From Chrysogorgia sp. JL179-B06 (lineage: Eukaryota; Cnidaria; Anthozoa; Scleralcyonacea; Chrysogorgiidae), in contig JAYKKM010000079.1 in NCBI GenBank assembly GCA_035772405.1, positions 1,007,001-1,071,000 on the forward strand: a stretch of DNA of 64,000 nt. The letters run 5' to 3'. Positions 50,323-61,800 of this stretch are shown piece by piece; positions within the stretch are counted from its first letter, which is position 1; every line of letters begins with the position of its first letter. The notes under the pieces were generated by a model that saw nothing but the letters and a program-made list of their open reading frames with translations, did not search any database and was not told the DNA's origin. Both the position numbers and the translations under genes were made by a program.

Positions 50323-51570
50323 TTATAATGTCGTTTCATACTGAACTAATACAGAACTCATTCCTTTGCTCCTATCTTCAACTGAGATCTGTAAACTCAT
50401 TCCTTCGTTGCTACCTTCAACTGAGATCTGTTCGTCAGTTTTACGGTGAATCTCATTGTCGAACTCAGGATGGAAGAATTTGTAGATATCTGAGTTATGT
50501 AAACGGATTCCTTCGTTGCTAGCTTCAAGTAAACTGAATAAAATTCCAATTCCAAATCCTGCAAAAGCGATCGGTAAGACAATTTTCGTCAGGAAATGAA
50601 TGTGTGGAGTATTTGTTGGTTGGTAGCCGATAGAAAATGAAACCATGATGATGTTTTCCAAGAAAAATACGAAATAGAAAATAACTTTAACTATCTTATC
50701 AAACATATATGCAAAATAACATGGCAAATGGAACAGGGAAAGGAGAGCGGTGGCAAGAGACATTATTGTTGACACAGACCAATAAAAATCGCCTATACGA
50801 TTGTCGTTTATCATCATTACTACAATTACCACTGCCACGTGAATACCAAGAATAGTGAAGAGGTTCTGTCTGAAAGCGTACGCAAAGATCACAATGGCTG
50901 ATAACCTTGAAAGTAAAATACTAAGTTGAACTAGAAACACAATGACCTGTGACCTTTTTGGGAAAGTCATGGTTAGGTTATCCTTGAGCTTCATGGTAAT
51001 TTCTAATGCCGTGATACTCCAAGCCAAGGATAAAATAGAAATCACAGTCGATGTGATAGTGATCCATGGAAACGACCACTGACGAAGCATAATATAATTT
51101 TGTAGACACCATTGTGATGATGACTCAATGTAAGCTTCAATGTAGTGCGTCCAAGCCAAATATGCTCTGGATTTTCTACTTGTCGTCTTTTCTTTAAAAT
51201 AAGATTCGCATCTTTCACAAGAACAAGTAACCTTGTAATTAGTATTTTTATTAATACAAGGTTGGATGTCCCAGTTCAATCTCTTCCACTGTTTGAATTG
51301 TTCACGATATTGTTGAATCACAAACAGCTGAAACACAACCAAGACTGTATCCATGGTTCTTGGATTTCTTTTCAACATTCTCACGGTGATAAACCGTGAG
51401 AAAATGTTAACTATAATAGAGGGCAGGATGACGAGCGCAATCGTGATACCAAACCACCACAAATCATCTCGTTGATAATAAGTTATTGCAACAAAAATAT
51501 CAGATCCCACGTCGAAAACATAAAGCAGGAGTCCGATAAGAATGCGTAACAGCGACATTTTGCCTCTCAT
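50323..51570 (-). CDS. XK-related membrane protein, copy A
   Basis: A single-exon frame of 415 residues. The N-terminus (GLLLYVFDVGSDIFVAITYY, then DDLWWFGITIALVILPSII) is the hallmark of the XK/XKR family, polytopic plasma-membrane proteins whose studied members (XKR8, XKR4, XKR9) scramble phospholipids, often after caspase cleavage. I see 8-10 hydrophobic segments, the family's ESSSQWCLQNYIML-type segment, and a Cys cluster VTCSCERCESYF between the second and third hydrophobic parts that I do not associate with vertebrate XKRs. The C-tail has two near-repeats of QISVE...GMS. No obvious DxxD caspase site, so activity and trigger are unknown. Start: the ATG of MRGKMSLL, shared with copy B. 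Non-coding leader exons probably lie near 52036-52150 and 52985-53110. Close paralogue of 54969-56177. Confidence 0.85.
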   Translation of the reverse strand: MRGKMSLLRILIGLLLYVFDVGSDIFVAITYYQRDDLWWFGITIALVILPSIIVNIFSRFITVRMLKRNPRTMDTVLVVFQLFVIQQYREQFKQWKRLNWDIQPCINKNTNYKVTCSCERCESYFKEKTTSRKSRAYLAWTHYIEAYIESSSQWCLQNYIMLRQWSFPWITITSTVISILSLAWSITALEITMKLKDNLTMTFPKRSQVIVFLVQLSILLSRLSAIVIFAYAFRQNLFTILGIHVAVVIVVMMINDNRIGDFYWSVSTIMSLATALLSLFHLPCYFAYMFDKIVKVIFYFVFFLENIIMVSFSIGYQPTNTPHIHFLTKIVLPIAFAGFGIGILFSLLEASNEGIRLHNSDIYKFFHPEFDNEIHRKTDEQISVEGSNEGMSLQISVEDRSKGMSSVLVQYETTL

Positions 51571-52035
51571 TTTCCGTGAAATAATGTTCTTAAGTCTACA
51601 AACTAAAGTGAAATAAAAATAAAATTAAAGTAAAGTGAAGAAAACAAGAAAGGAAAGGTCACAATACAGTGAAACTGAATCAGGTTACAGGGACCTCTCG
51701 CAATCGACTAGAAAATCTAGTAGATATTAGACATTGATTATTAAATATGAAGTTCAAATTCTTATGTCCAGATGTAAAATAAAGAATAAAATGAGCAGTC
51801 CACTGCTCATGTTATACGAAAGCATTCTCTTATGAACTGATTTCTGGAAGTTCTCTAATTAAGATGCTCAGATTTCAGACGTTTGTTTCGATTGAGATGG
51901 AGAGCGATGGACGCCTAACATCTCAAGCTTCAGTGCACCTACCTCTTAAAGTTTTTTACCCATATTCCACTTATATTTTCATCTATATGCTTTATTTAAT
52001 ATATGGCTAAATAACATATACAAGTTAAACTTACG

Positions 52036-52150
52036 GTGTACTTATCTGTATAAACACAGCACTAAACCAATGAAGACTTTCTAACTTTCGATTTATCGCT
52101 TACACTTTGCTTTTGTATTTATTCAGACAACTACACCAACGCATCCTCAC
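52036..52150 (-). other. Putative leader exon/promoter, XK-related copy A, segment 1
   Basis: On the minus strand, a stretch containing ATCACCTACAGTGAGGATGC ends at a donor ACACC|GTAAGTTTAAC. Near-identical segments lie at 52985-53110, 56965-57090 and 57865-57975. Conservation of the donor and its upstream sequence in all four suggests an untranslated first exon. Not proven. Confidence 0.4.
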
Positions 52151-52639
52151 TGTAGGTGATTCTATTTAACAATGATTCTTTTTAATTAAATGTTTCGGTA
52201 TTTGCACATCAAGAATTTTCAAAGAAAAGAAACTCGATCAATAAAAATAAATAGCCTTTGAAATGTCGCTTGTGTAAAATGAAGTACACAATGTGTGTAT
52301 ATCTATATAACTGCTTAATGATTAAAATAATTAACACAAATATAAACAATTTTGCTGTGTTTGTATTGCCTGATGGAAACACAAGGAAATGTTTAGAAGA
52401 AATCGTATAAGCCGTTATGTCTTCGAGCCTCTTAAATATTCGAGCTATTATTATTCAGAGAAGTGGTTTGTCTATAGGCATGCACCATTACATCTTAGTT
52501 GTAGGAAGGTTTCAAATCTCTATGAATGTCGTTCAATCAGTCCCTTCATTATTTGATATATGAAAAATGGAACCTTATATGATAAGGTCACTCATCTTTA
52601 AGGCTATGTTTATTATGTTTAGCACTCTCTTAGGTGAAA

Positions 52640-52875
52640 GGAATACCCCAACAGGCTAGAAGCCCAATTGATAGTGGTTCCGAGATCCTACGATTTAAAA
52701 TCGTTATCCGAGAAGACCCGAAAGTCCTACTATTTTCTGGTATTATTGCAATGCAAGGCAGCACTTTCTCCTCAATTATTGTTTAGACACTGAGTGATGG
52801 TCCCTCCCAGGATTTGAACCTGTGTCTCCCAGCTCATAGACCTGTGGTATAACCACTAGACCACAAGGCCTTAAG
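52640..52875 (-). mobile_element. tRNA-headed SINE, complete copy
   Basis: Minus strand: head GGCCTTGTGGTCTAGTGGTT, B box AGGTTCAAATCCTGGGAGGG, then the body GAGGAGAAAGTGCTGCC and CAATTGGGCTTCTAGCCTGT. The acceptor stem halves do not pair properly and the anticodon arm is irregular, so it is a SINE and not a functional tRNA. Confidence 0.8.
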
Positions 52876-53589
52876 TGAAACTGACCATGCTCGCTCTAAA
52901 TCCTTTACTATATTTCGGCAGTACACCAACCTTTTCGACTTTTCAGATCTATTCTTTATATGACTAAATAGCAAATACAAGTTGAACTTACGATGTATTG
53001 ATCTTTAAACACAGCAATAAACCAATACAGACTTCCTAAGATAGTTTCGATTTCTCACTTACTTTACTTTTGTATTTCATGAAACTACCAACGCATCCTC
53101 ACTGCAGGTGATTCTATTTAACAATGACTCTTTTTAATTAAATGTTCCGGTATTTTAAGACCGCTTATTGAGATCTCTAAGTTTTGCATAACCAATAAGT
53201 GGGTTCTTTAGATCTGAACATCATGATGATGTCAAGACATGATCTAAATATCTACATCGAAAACCACCATGAACTAGAAATACGTATCCACTATAACCCC
53301 TCACCCTTATCAAACTTTTTATATTAATTATTTCAAAGAACATATATGTTTCACAAACAGAATGGTCTCCAGACCCCTCCGTCGCACACCCTGTATTTGT
53401 TGATTCGAAATTCGTCGTAGATTTTGAACAATATTTACTCGATTTCTATTCTGAAAACAGATTTGGAATTACCTAGTCTAAGTACCTAACACAGGTGTCT
53501 ATTTTATTACCGGAACGAGCATACCCAAATAAGTCGGCCATGTTTGAATTTACCGGAACATGTCGCAACTTACCGGTTGGAACCCGCTT

Positions 53590-53880
53590 TACTTGACTCT
53601 GAAGATCACCACCGCTGAGGCCGTCGAAACGTCAGTCACCAACAATATATAGACTTTATTAAAAAAATGGCCGCCGAATTAATATAATATTATTTTGTAT
53701 GCATAAATTGGCCCTTATGAACTCGTTTTCATGTACGAAATTGAAAAGGATTCTTACTTTAAATATCATAAGGGCCAATTTATATGAATATAATGAATAT
53801 TAATTCGGCGGCCATTTTGAATAAGGTGTATAGTCTTTCTCAAGACTACAACAGCCTGGACGATCAACTTCACACTTCTA
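53590..53880. mobile_element. Foldback MITE split by a second MITE
   Basis: Outer element: CTTGACTCTGAAGATCACCA ... GTCAGTCACCAACAA on the left and TAGTCTTTCTCAAGACTACA on the right (family of 31312-31497). Inner element 53648-53830: palindromic, with AAAATGGCCGCCGAATTAAT at one end and ATTAATTCGGCGGCCATTTT at the other, bordered by TA on both sides, as Tc1/mariner-type MITEs are. Confidence 0.85.
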
Positions 53881-54039
53881 ATTAATTTATCACTAATTAA
53901 TTTAATTTATTCTAATTTAATTATAATTTAATTTATTCTAATTTAATTATAATTTAATTTATTCTAATTTTATTCTAATTTAATTTATTTATAAGTCATT
54001 GGATACATCCACGCACATGCACCTGCATTTCAAGTGATT

Positions 54040-54768
54040 TCATAACCTAATCTAAAGGATATATAAGCGTTTTCAATAAGTTATTATACACACTAGTGTG
54101 ATGTCATAAGTATGATCATTTACATATCAAACAAATCTTAATATCTCAAGAGTGAAGTCAACCTCATTCCCAGGGCATTTTGCCTCCACGGTGGAAGGTC
54201 GGCGAAAATGACCCTGGGGTCGACTGGTCACATTGACACCCATAATTTCTGGGTGTTCAGATATGCTAATTTTTGTGGTCTTTGTTCCATTGCCTTTGTC
54301 TACTTTGTTGACCTGAATAATTGAGAAATGTTCAATGCTCTTCAGAGTTGTTCATGTCAGCATTCGTAGGCATAAAAGCAACTAACAAGCTTAATAATCC
54401 ACCATATACATCCATGGTTATCTTTTACAAAAGGTATGAAGAAGCATATATCCAATTTAGCGAAAGCTATCACTTCTAATTTGCTGTAAAATTTGAAGAC
54501 AGCATTCAGATTTAGATGAATAAATTATACTCGGCTGAATCAATTGAGTTTTATGACAAGCCAATCGGATTATAGAATGGACCAGCCGATCCCAGGGCAT
54601 TTTCGCCGTATTAGAGACAAAATGCCCTGGGAACGAGGTTGGAGTGAAGTGAGATATGAAAATGTTGTAGATGGTTAGTCTTTATAGTTTCAAGAGTTCT
54701 TTCAAATAAAAGAGTTATTTTACAACTGAATTTTTCATTGCATAGGCACTTTAATATCGGAGGTACGG
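54040..54768. mobile_element. Palindromic MITE(s), TTAA end
   Basis: Outer blocks at about 54150 (CTTAATATCTCAAGAGTGAA) and the right end ATAGGCACTTTAA (54752-54764) resemble the 34565-34971 family. A second palindrome lies inside, with TCATTCCCAGGGCATTTTGC (54171) opposed by AATGCCCTGGGAACGAGG (54623). Borders are approximate. Confidence 0.6.
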
Positions 54769-54968
54769 GACCATCACGTGACTTGCCTCAATATTATAGG
54801 TCCATATAGTACGCGAAGCCCGCCAAAATTCCTACCCCCCAAGAATGAGATCTTTTGTTTTAACATTATAATATTTATTGCATAAAGCCAGTTATAAACT
54901 CTATTTAAGGACATACTATTACACAAGGCCATTTTCCGAAACTAAACCTGTCTAAAACTTGGCCGTCC

Positions 54969-56177
54969 TTATAATGTCGTTTCATACTGAACTAATACAG
55001 AACTCATTCCTTCGTTGCCAGCTTCAACCGAGAAATGTTCGTCATGAGTTCTACTGTTAATCTCAATTTCAAACTTGGGATAGAAGATTGTGTTATAAAG
55101 TAAACCGAATAAAATTTCAATTCCAAATCCTCCAAAAACGAGCGGTAAGACAATTTTTGCCAGGAAATGAATGTGTGGAGTATTTGTTGGTTGGTACCAG
55201 ACAGAAAATGAAACCATGATGATGTTTTCCACGAAAAATACAAAATAGAAAATAACTTGTACACTTTTACTCATCTTATTAAATAAATATGCAAAATAAT
55301 ATGGCAAATGGAACAGGGAAAGGAGAGCGGTGTTAAGTGAACTTATTGATGACTGAAACCAATGAAAACTTTCTCCAAGATACTCGATCATCATTATTAC
55401 TACAATTACCACTGCCACGTGAATACCAAGAATAATGAAGACGTACTGTCTGAAAGCGTACGCAAAGATCACAATGGCTGATAACCTTGAAAGTAAAATA
55501 CCAAGTTGAAACACTAGAAACACAATGAGCGACGTTTTGGGGAAACTGGTCATGGTTGGGTTATCCTGGATCTTTTCGCTAATTTCACATGCCGTGGTAC
55601 TCCACACCAAGGATAAAATAGAAAACACAGTCGATATGATGGTGATCCATGGAAACGACCACTGATGAAGCATAATATAATTTTGTAGACACCATTGAGG
55701 TGCTGACTCAGTGAAAGCTTCAATGTAGCGTGTCATAGCCAAACATAAAGTGGATACTGCACTTGTCTCCTTTTCTTCAAAATAAGGGTTGCATCTTTCA
55801 CATGAACAGTTAACGTCGTAATTAATATTTTTATTAATACAAGGTAGGATGCCCCAGTTCTCTCTTTTCCACTGTTTGAATTGTTCCCAATATTGTTGAA
55901 ACACAGACAGCTGAAACACACATACCAAGGATGTACATTTTGGTTTGTACATTTCCGTGACGATAGCCTGTGACATAATGTTAACTAAAATAGAGGGCAG
56001 GATAACGAGCGCAATCGTGATACCAAACCACCACAAATCATCTTGTTGATAATAAGTTATTGCAACAAAAATATCAGATCCCACGTCGAAAACATAAAGC
56101 AGAAGTCCGATAACAAGGAGTAACAGCGATATTTTGCCTCTCATTTTCTGTGAAATAATGTTCTTAAGTATGGTCAA
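54969..56177 (-). CDS. XK-related membrane protein, copy B
   Basis: A single-exon frame of 402 residues; the likely start is the second ATG (56144, MRGKISLLLL), matching copy A, since the upstream 11 codons are also present before copy A as apparent 5' UTR. It shares with copy A the VFDVGSDIFVAITYYQ start, the Cys cluster (NCSCERCNPYF), the SAPQWCLQNYIML segment, the hydrophobic segments and the C-terminal GMSSVLVQYETTL. Differences: no first QISVE repeat, a shorter C-tail, and SAP in place of SSS before QWCLQN. An alternative splice or start could restore the longer N-terminus. Role as for copy A: a probable phospholipid-scramblase-family protein, by homology only. The two copies lie head-to-tail on the same strand, 4.6 kb apart. 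Confidence 0.85.
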   Translation of the reverse strand: MTILKNIISQKMRGKISLLLLVIGLLLYVFDVGSDIFVAITYYQQDDLWWFGITIALVILPSILVNIMSQAIVTEMYKPKCTSLVCVFQLSVFQQYWEQFKQWKRENWGILPCINKNINYDVNCSCERCNPYFEEKETSAVSTLCLAMTRYIEAFTESAPQWCLQNYIMLHQWSFPWITIISTVFSILSLVWSTTACEISEKIQDNPTMTSFPKTSLIVFLVFQLGILLSRLSAIVIFAYAFRQYVFIILGIHVAVVIVVIMMIEYLGESFHWFQSSISSLNTALLSLFHLPYYFAYLFNKMSKSVQVIFYFVFFVENIIMVSFSVWYQPTNTPHIHFLAKIVLPLVFGGFGIEILFGLLYNTIFYPKFEIEINSRTHDEHFSVEAGNEGMSSVLVQYETTL

Positions 56178-58865
56178 TATGAAACATCAATTAACGCTAC
56201 AAAAATAAAGTGAAATAAAAATAAAATTAAAGTGAAGAAAACAAGAAAGGAAAGGACACATATACAGTGAAACTGAATCAAGTGCATTCAATTGCTTGTT
56301 AAAACAGATGTGTCAAACTCATAATGAAAGAAATCACTGTTTTACTAAATGTTTTCTTAATATATTCTAACTGCGTAGGAATCAAACACATGGTTTTGAG
56401 CTCCAATCTTTTTTCGAGGCTTTGACACTATGCACCATTGATGAAAGTCGTGTCACCTGCCAACATTAATTATCAACATTGAATGTGTAAACAGTTAAAT
56501 CAATAATGGTTGTATGTAGAAACCAGCCATTGAATGAACAGAAATTTATAAATATTATTCACGCAAAAGCTCTGACGATATTAATAATAATAATAATATA
56601 ATAAATGTTTTAACCGTTCCAATTTTAGGAACATCTGGCAATCGACTAGAATATCTAGTAGATATTAAACACTTCAATCTTGATCATTAAATATGAAGTT
56701 CAAATTCTTATGTCCAGATGTCAAATAAAGAATAGAATGAGCAGCCCACTTCTTATGTTATACGAAAGCATTCCGTCTTATGAACTGATTTATGGAAGTC
56801 TCAGATTTCAGGTGTCTGTTTCACCGATTGAGATGGAGAGCGATGGACACCTAACATCTCAAGCTTCAGTGCACCTACCTCTTAAAGTTTTTTATCCATA
56901 TTCCACTTATATTTTGATCTATATGCTTTATTTAATGTATGGCTAAATAACATATACAAGTTAAACTTACGGTGTTAAGTATTGATCTGTGTAAACACAG
57001 CACGAAACCAATGAAGACTTTCTAACTTTCGATTTCTCGCTTACACTTTCCTTTTGTATTTATTAAGACAACTACACCAACGCATCGTCACTGTATAGTT
57101 GATTATATTTAACAATGATTATTTTTATTTAAATGTTTCGGTATTTGCACATCAAGAATTTTCAAAGAATAGAAACTCGATCAATAAAAATAAATAGCCT
57201 TTGAAATGTCGCTTGTGTAAAATGAAGTACACAATGTGTGTATCTATATAACTGCTTAATGATTAAAATAATTAACAAATATATAAACCATTTTGCTGTG
57301 TTTGTATTGCCTGATGGAAACACGAGAAAATCTTCGAGCTTCTTAAATATTCAAGCTATTATTATGGCTGAAAAATGTTGCTGAGAACCAGGTGGAAATC
57401 GAACCCATCTCTTCCTTATTTCTTTGAAATCTATTCTTACTTTGGTAACGAAAGACAGAATATGCTTCTTCGAAGATTTTACACAAAAATGATATTTTTA
57501 GCTCTCATATTAATTCAAAAACAGATCAACAGTACACTTCAAAAGATAAGCATCTAAAATATTTAACATTTTTATCATAATTAACAACGCTAAGCAATAT
57601 GCAGCAGAATAAACGCTAAATAAAGCTGGAATTTCTTCAAATCCAAATAACATTTCACCGAATTATTTATCTTCATTTGATTGCATCTGACTTTTACTGA
57701 TCTTACTTGATCTACCACTTATAGTTTCTCTTTGCCAACTTACTTCACTGGTTTGTCGTGCATATATAGCCACCATAAAATATTAGTTGTACCAACCATC
57801 TGGTGTACCGAACACGGCTGGAAGTTGTTGGAAAGTTTCAAATATATCAAACCAAATACAAGTTAGACTTACGGTGTACTGATCTTTAAAAAAGGTTCGA
57901 ATCCTCGCATATTTTGCTTTTGTCTCTCAGACAACAACATGACAATTACTCATCATCACTGTAGGTGATTCTATTTAATGACTCAATTTAATTATGTATG
58001 TGTTAATATATACACTGCTGTACTAGTGAATGTGGGAGAGCTTGGAGTAGACAGACGATACATGGACGATCGTCAAGCTCGTATCCTCAGAAAAATGATT
58101 TTTCCGGGACAGGAATTGAACCTGGAACCTGGAACTATGTACTAGAAGTTACTATGGCAAGTGAAGTGCTAGCCTGCGTGGCAGGTGTTACGTTTGGGGG
58201 CGGAATTGGGGGCGAGGCGGAAAATAGAGAGGCTCGCCTTACCATTTTCCGCTTTGCTCCCAATGCCACACGCCCCTAAAACGTAACGCCTGCGTGCCAC
58301 GCAGGCAAATTCCAAGAAATAAACCCTGGGAGCCACGCAGTAAGTTTCTTCGATGGGGTGAACGAAAAAAATTGCGACGGACTTTTAGCGACCTTTCATT
58401 TACCTCGGAAAACTTTCGTTTACCATCGTGACTTCCTCGGTGGTGACGTCAATGCCACAGATAAGATCAATGTGTTCGACTGAAAAGTCGACACAAAAAT
58501 CGAATAAAAGTAAAAACGCCGCCATTTTGAATATTACCGTGACGAATATTCCTTGCGCGCAGTAAACATTGAATCTCGTAGAAATAGCAGAAGATAGAGT
58601 TTCAAAAAGATTAAGTTTGATAAAAATTAAAGGAAGCTTTTACGTATTCAACTCATGTTTACAAATAATTATTACAGGTGATTTAAGGTTGCAAAGCATT
58701 CTGGTAAAATGTACAGCCGACATCTTCTTCAGTACCGTACGTAATTGATCATTTCTGTAATCGATACTGTAAATTATCAGATCTCAAAAGTAATCGATAT
58801 CGTATCGGGTCATTAATTGTTTTACTTCCGGTTTATTTGGGCAGGCGTGGTCACTAAGAACAAGT
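56178..58865. other. Upstream region of XK-related copy B, to SURF2
   Basis: 56250-57340 repeats the flank of copy A, including AATCGACTAGAATATCTAGT and GGAGAGCGATGGACACCTAA. Leader-like segments at 56965-57090 and 57865-57975. 58035-58140 is a reversed SINE tail with tRNA-like B box. 58172-58306 is a short palindromic MITE. 58540-58865 should hold the SURF2 promoter. Confidence 0.6.
58172..58306. mobile_element. Short palindromic MITE (GCCTGCGTGG ends)
   Basis: 135 bases; left GCCTGCGTGGCAGGTGTTAC and GTTTGGGGGCG, right CGCCCCTAAAACGTAACGCC and TGCGTGCCACGCAGGC. Inside, GGCGAGGCGGAAAAT is opposed by ATTTTCCGCTTTGC. GC-rich against its surroundings. Confidence 0.85.
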
Positions 58866-61800
58866 ATGGCGGACGAAAGGAAGAAAGTCGAGAAACTTTT
58901 AAAGAGTCACCCAAGTTTGAAAATAACGACGAAGGAAGGAAAATACAGGGTTTGTCTTTTAATGCAGTCATTACCTCTATGCTTGGTTAACCATTAATAT
59001 TATTAGGAGAAGGTCATAAAGGACCAGCCTACATAGCAGCCCTCCTGTGAGGGAAGGCATTTATATTAAGGGTTAACTAATTTGGGGATATACAGTATCC
59101 TTCCATTTTGTATTCTCAATAATCAAGACTGTATTGTATTTCTAGGTTGTGTGTGAGTTTACATCTCATGAAATATCTTGTAATTTGAAAGAAGTTGAAA
59201 CATATATTAATGGCAAGAAATATAAGTATGAATGTGAGAACAGACTAACTTCAAAAGAACAAGAGCTCTCATCACAATATTTGATATTGAAACCAAGGTA
59301 CCTAGTATGTTGATTATAATTCTAAGTGTATCCCATTCCGGCTTCCCTTATTGCTGTTTGAATTGTTATATTGACACTGGCACCAGGGGTGGCACGTGAG
59401 GGGCAGTGTCAATATAACAATTCAAACAGCTTAGCAAAGATCTTATTGTTCCCAAAGTTTTAGCATTCTTATAAATTTAGTTAAAAAGACATGGCTAGTT
59501 GAAGTTAAAATTTTGTGGTTTATATCGACAGACTGCTTATTTTAGACAGCATTTGATTGTGTCATTTTTTTTATCAAGAGGCCAATTTTATTGTACATTG
59601 ACTAAGAGATATTTGAACAACTTGCCTCATCATATCAAGCTACATTTGAATGGGAAAAGATTTCAAAAATTCCTTGCAAATAAAGGTACGGTTGCTTTAT
59701 TGTATGCTTCAATAACTGAAATAACTTACTTAAGTTGAAGGGATATAATAACTTGCATTCACTCTCAAGCTAGTTTGCATTTTTCTACTATCTCCTAGCT
59801 AAAGACTCTACATTTCCTGACAAAAACACTTCAAAACACAAAGAAGAGCCTACCCAATGTGACGGTGATGCTGAAATGTGGATACCATCAGACTCGGAGT
59901 CAGAAACTGCAAAGAACGACGTACCAGGTTCAGATTTTGAGTTAGATAGAAAAACAGAGAAGAAGGGTTGTTCCGTTGACATGAAACTTTCAAGTGGTAA
60001 GTATTTCTATTTCTTTATTGCTAAAATTATGGCGAAATGCAAGGACACGTGGATATGTTTCTTGAGAGCAACTTGAAAAAATTGAGATACACCAGTCAGC
60101 GAATGTTAAATCGAACATTGTAAACCCTGTAGCTCTGGGCCTCTCACTAGTGTAAACTTAATATAATTATATACTAAGACCATGAGTTGATTAACCATTT
60201 GCAACCTCTGAATTTTCACTAAAATATTAATATATTATTATGGGGAAACTATTTTTAGAGTCTACAAAACCTATAGTTTTAAAAGTAAAGAGAAGTGAAC
60301 ACAAGAATACTAGAAAAAGATCAAGCAAGGTTTGTAATTTAATACTTGTCATTGTTCCCTTTTTATAACAAACATTTATTAATACATATCACACACTGTA
60401 GAAAACAATGATGCATTAATTTGTAATGCATCATTGTTAAATTGTAATGCATCATTGTTAATGCACAAACAACTGTCTGCTACACAGGCTTCGCATGGTC
60501 TCACAAGTGCAAGTACCTTTTGCTGTAACTAACAATCATTTGAATTTTCATGCAGAACGGAATTACCTTTGTCTCTTGAGCTCTTAATGAAATTAGTTCC
60601 GCACAAGAGCTCACAGGACAGGGGTCACCGCTCCACGTGCGGAAATCGACCTTTACAGTGATCTTATAGAATATTAATTAATGTGACTAGCTAATTTATC
60701 AATTCCTTTTCTACATCCTTCGGAACTGCAGTAATTGGCAATCGCTGTTGCGGCCACCCTGCCACATGTACGTCTAATATACATGTAATAATATAATCTT
60801 AGTAAATAACTTTATTTAAGAAATAAAAAATGTGTCGTGTGTGATTATCAAGTTATAATGGCATGAGAGATGCGTGTAAAACACGAGGCGATAGCCGAGT
60901 GTTTTACTAGTTTCTCGAGAGAGAAAACTCGATAACCACACAAGACAAAAAAAATGTTATTTCATTAACAATAAAGCCATGAAAAATGTAGATTTACCTG
61001 TTATAAGAGGTGTTGCTATGTGCGTTGCTAGAAAGCCTTTGTTGAAAACACGTTGGCAATTTTAGCGATGAAAATACACTAAACGTTGCAGTTAAAACAT
61101 TCACTTGTGTTAGTACCTTGATTACTGTAGCCTTGTATCCAGATATTCTTTGACTTCCTTTTGTGATTTAAACTACTTAAAATCCGTCAAAAACAACAAA
61201 ATCTGCACAAAGAATCACTTGATTAGCCTTGTATCCAGGTATTCTTTGACTTCCTTTTGTGATTTAAACTACTTAAAATCCGTCAAAAACAACAAAATCT
61301 GCACAAAGAATCACTTGATTAGCCTTGTATCCAGATATTCTTTGACTTCCTTTTGTGATTTAAACTACTTAAAATCCGTCAAAAACAACAAAATCTGCAC
61401 AAAGAATCACTTGATTAGCCTTGTATCCAGATATTCTTTGACTTCCTTTTGTGATTTAAACTACTTAAAATCCGTCAAAAACAACAAAATCTGCACAAAG
61501 AATCACTTGATTAGCCTTGTATCCAGGTATTCTTTGACTTCCTTTTGTGATTTAAACTACTTAAAATCCGTCAAAAACAACAAAATCTGCAAGAATAATC
61601 ACGTCAGCTTATGGTTTTTGAGCTCAGTAACCAATCAGATAGTGTGTTCTTGCTCATTTACTTCCGGTTATTTTAAAATAAATCTTAATTACTAGACATT
61701 CTAATATTTGTGGTGAAACCAAATAAATAAATAAATAAATACAGATTATCTGCTCATGCTGTATCTATTACTTATTAATCTGTTAATACTAGCTATTATT

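Larger units (their letters stand above)
51571..54968. other. Upstream region of XK-related copy A
   Basis: Contains the 5'-flank segment shared with copy B (51640-52400 against 56250-57340), two leader-exon-like segments, a SINE (52640-52875), a repeat copy (53395-53575), a nested MITE (53590-53880), AT-rich direct repeats (53885-53995) and a palindromic MITE (54040-54764). Confidence 0.65.

Noticed and set aside
52785..52875. tRNA gene on the minus strand
   Set aside because: A and B boxes are good but the acceptor stem does not pair and a SINE body follows; also true of the heads at 25896, 34985 and 42440.
61131..61606. CRISPR-like array
   Set aside because: The 96-bp units are directly tandem with no unique spacers, and the genome is eukaryotic.
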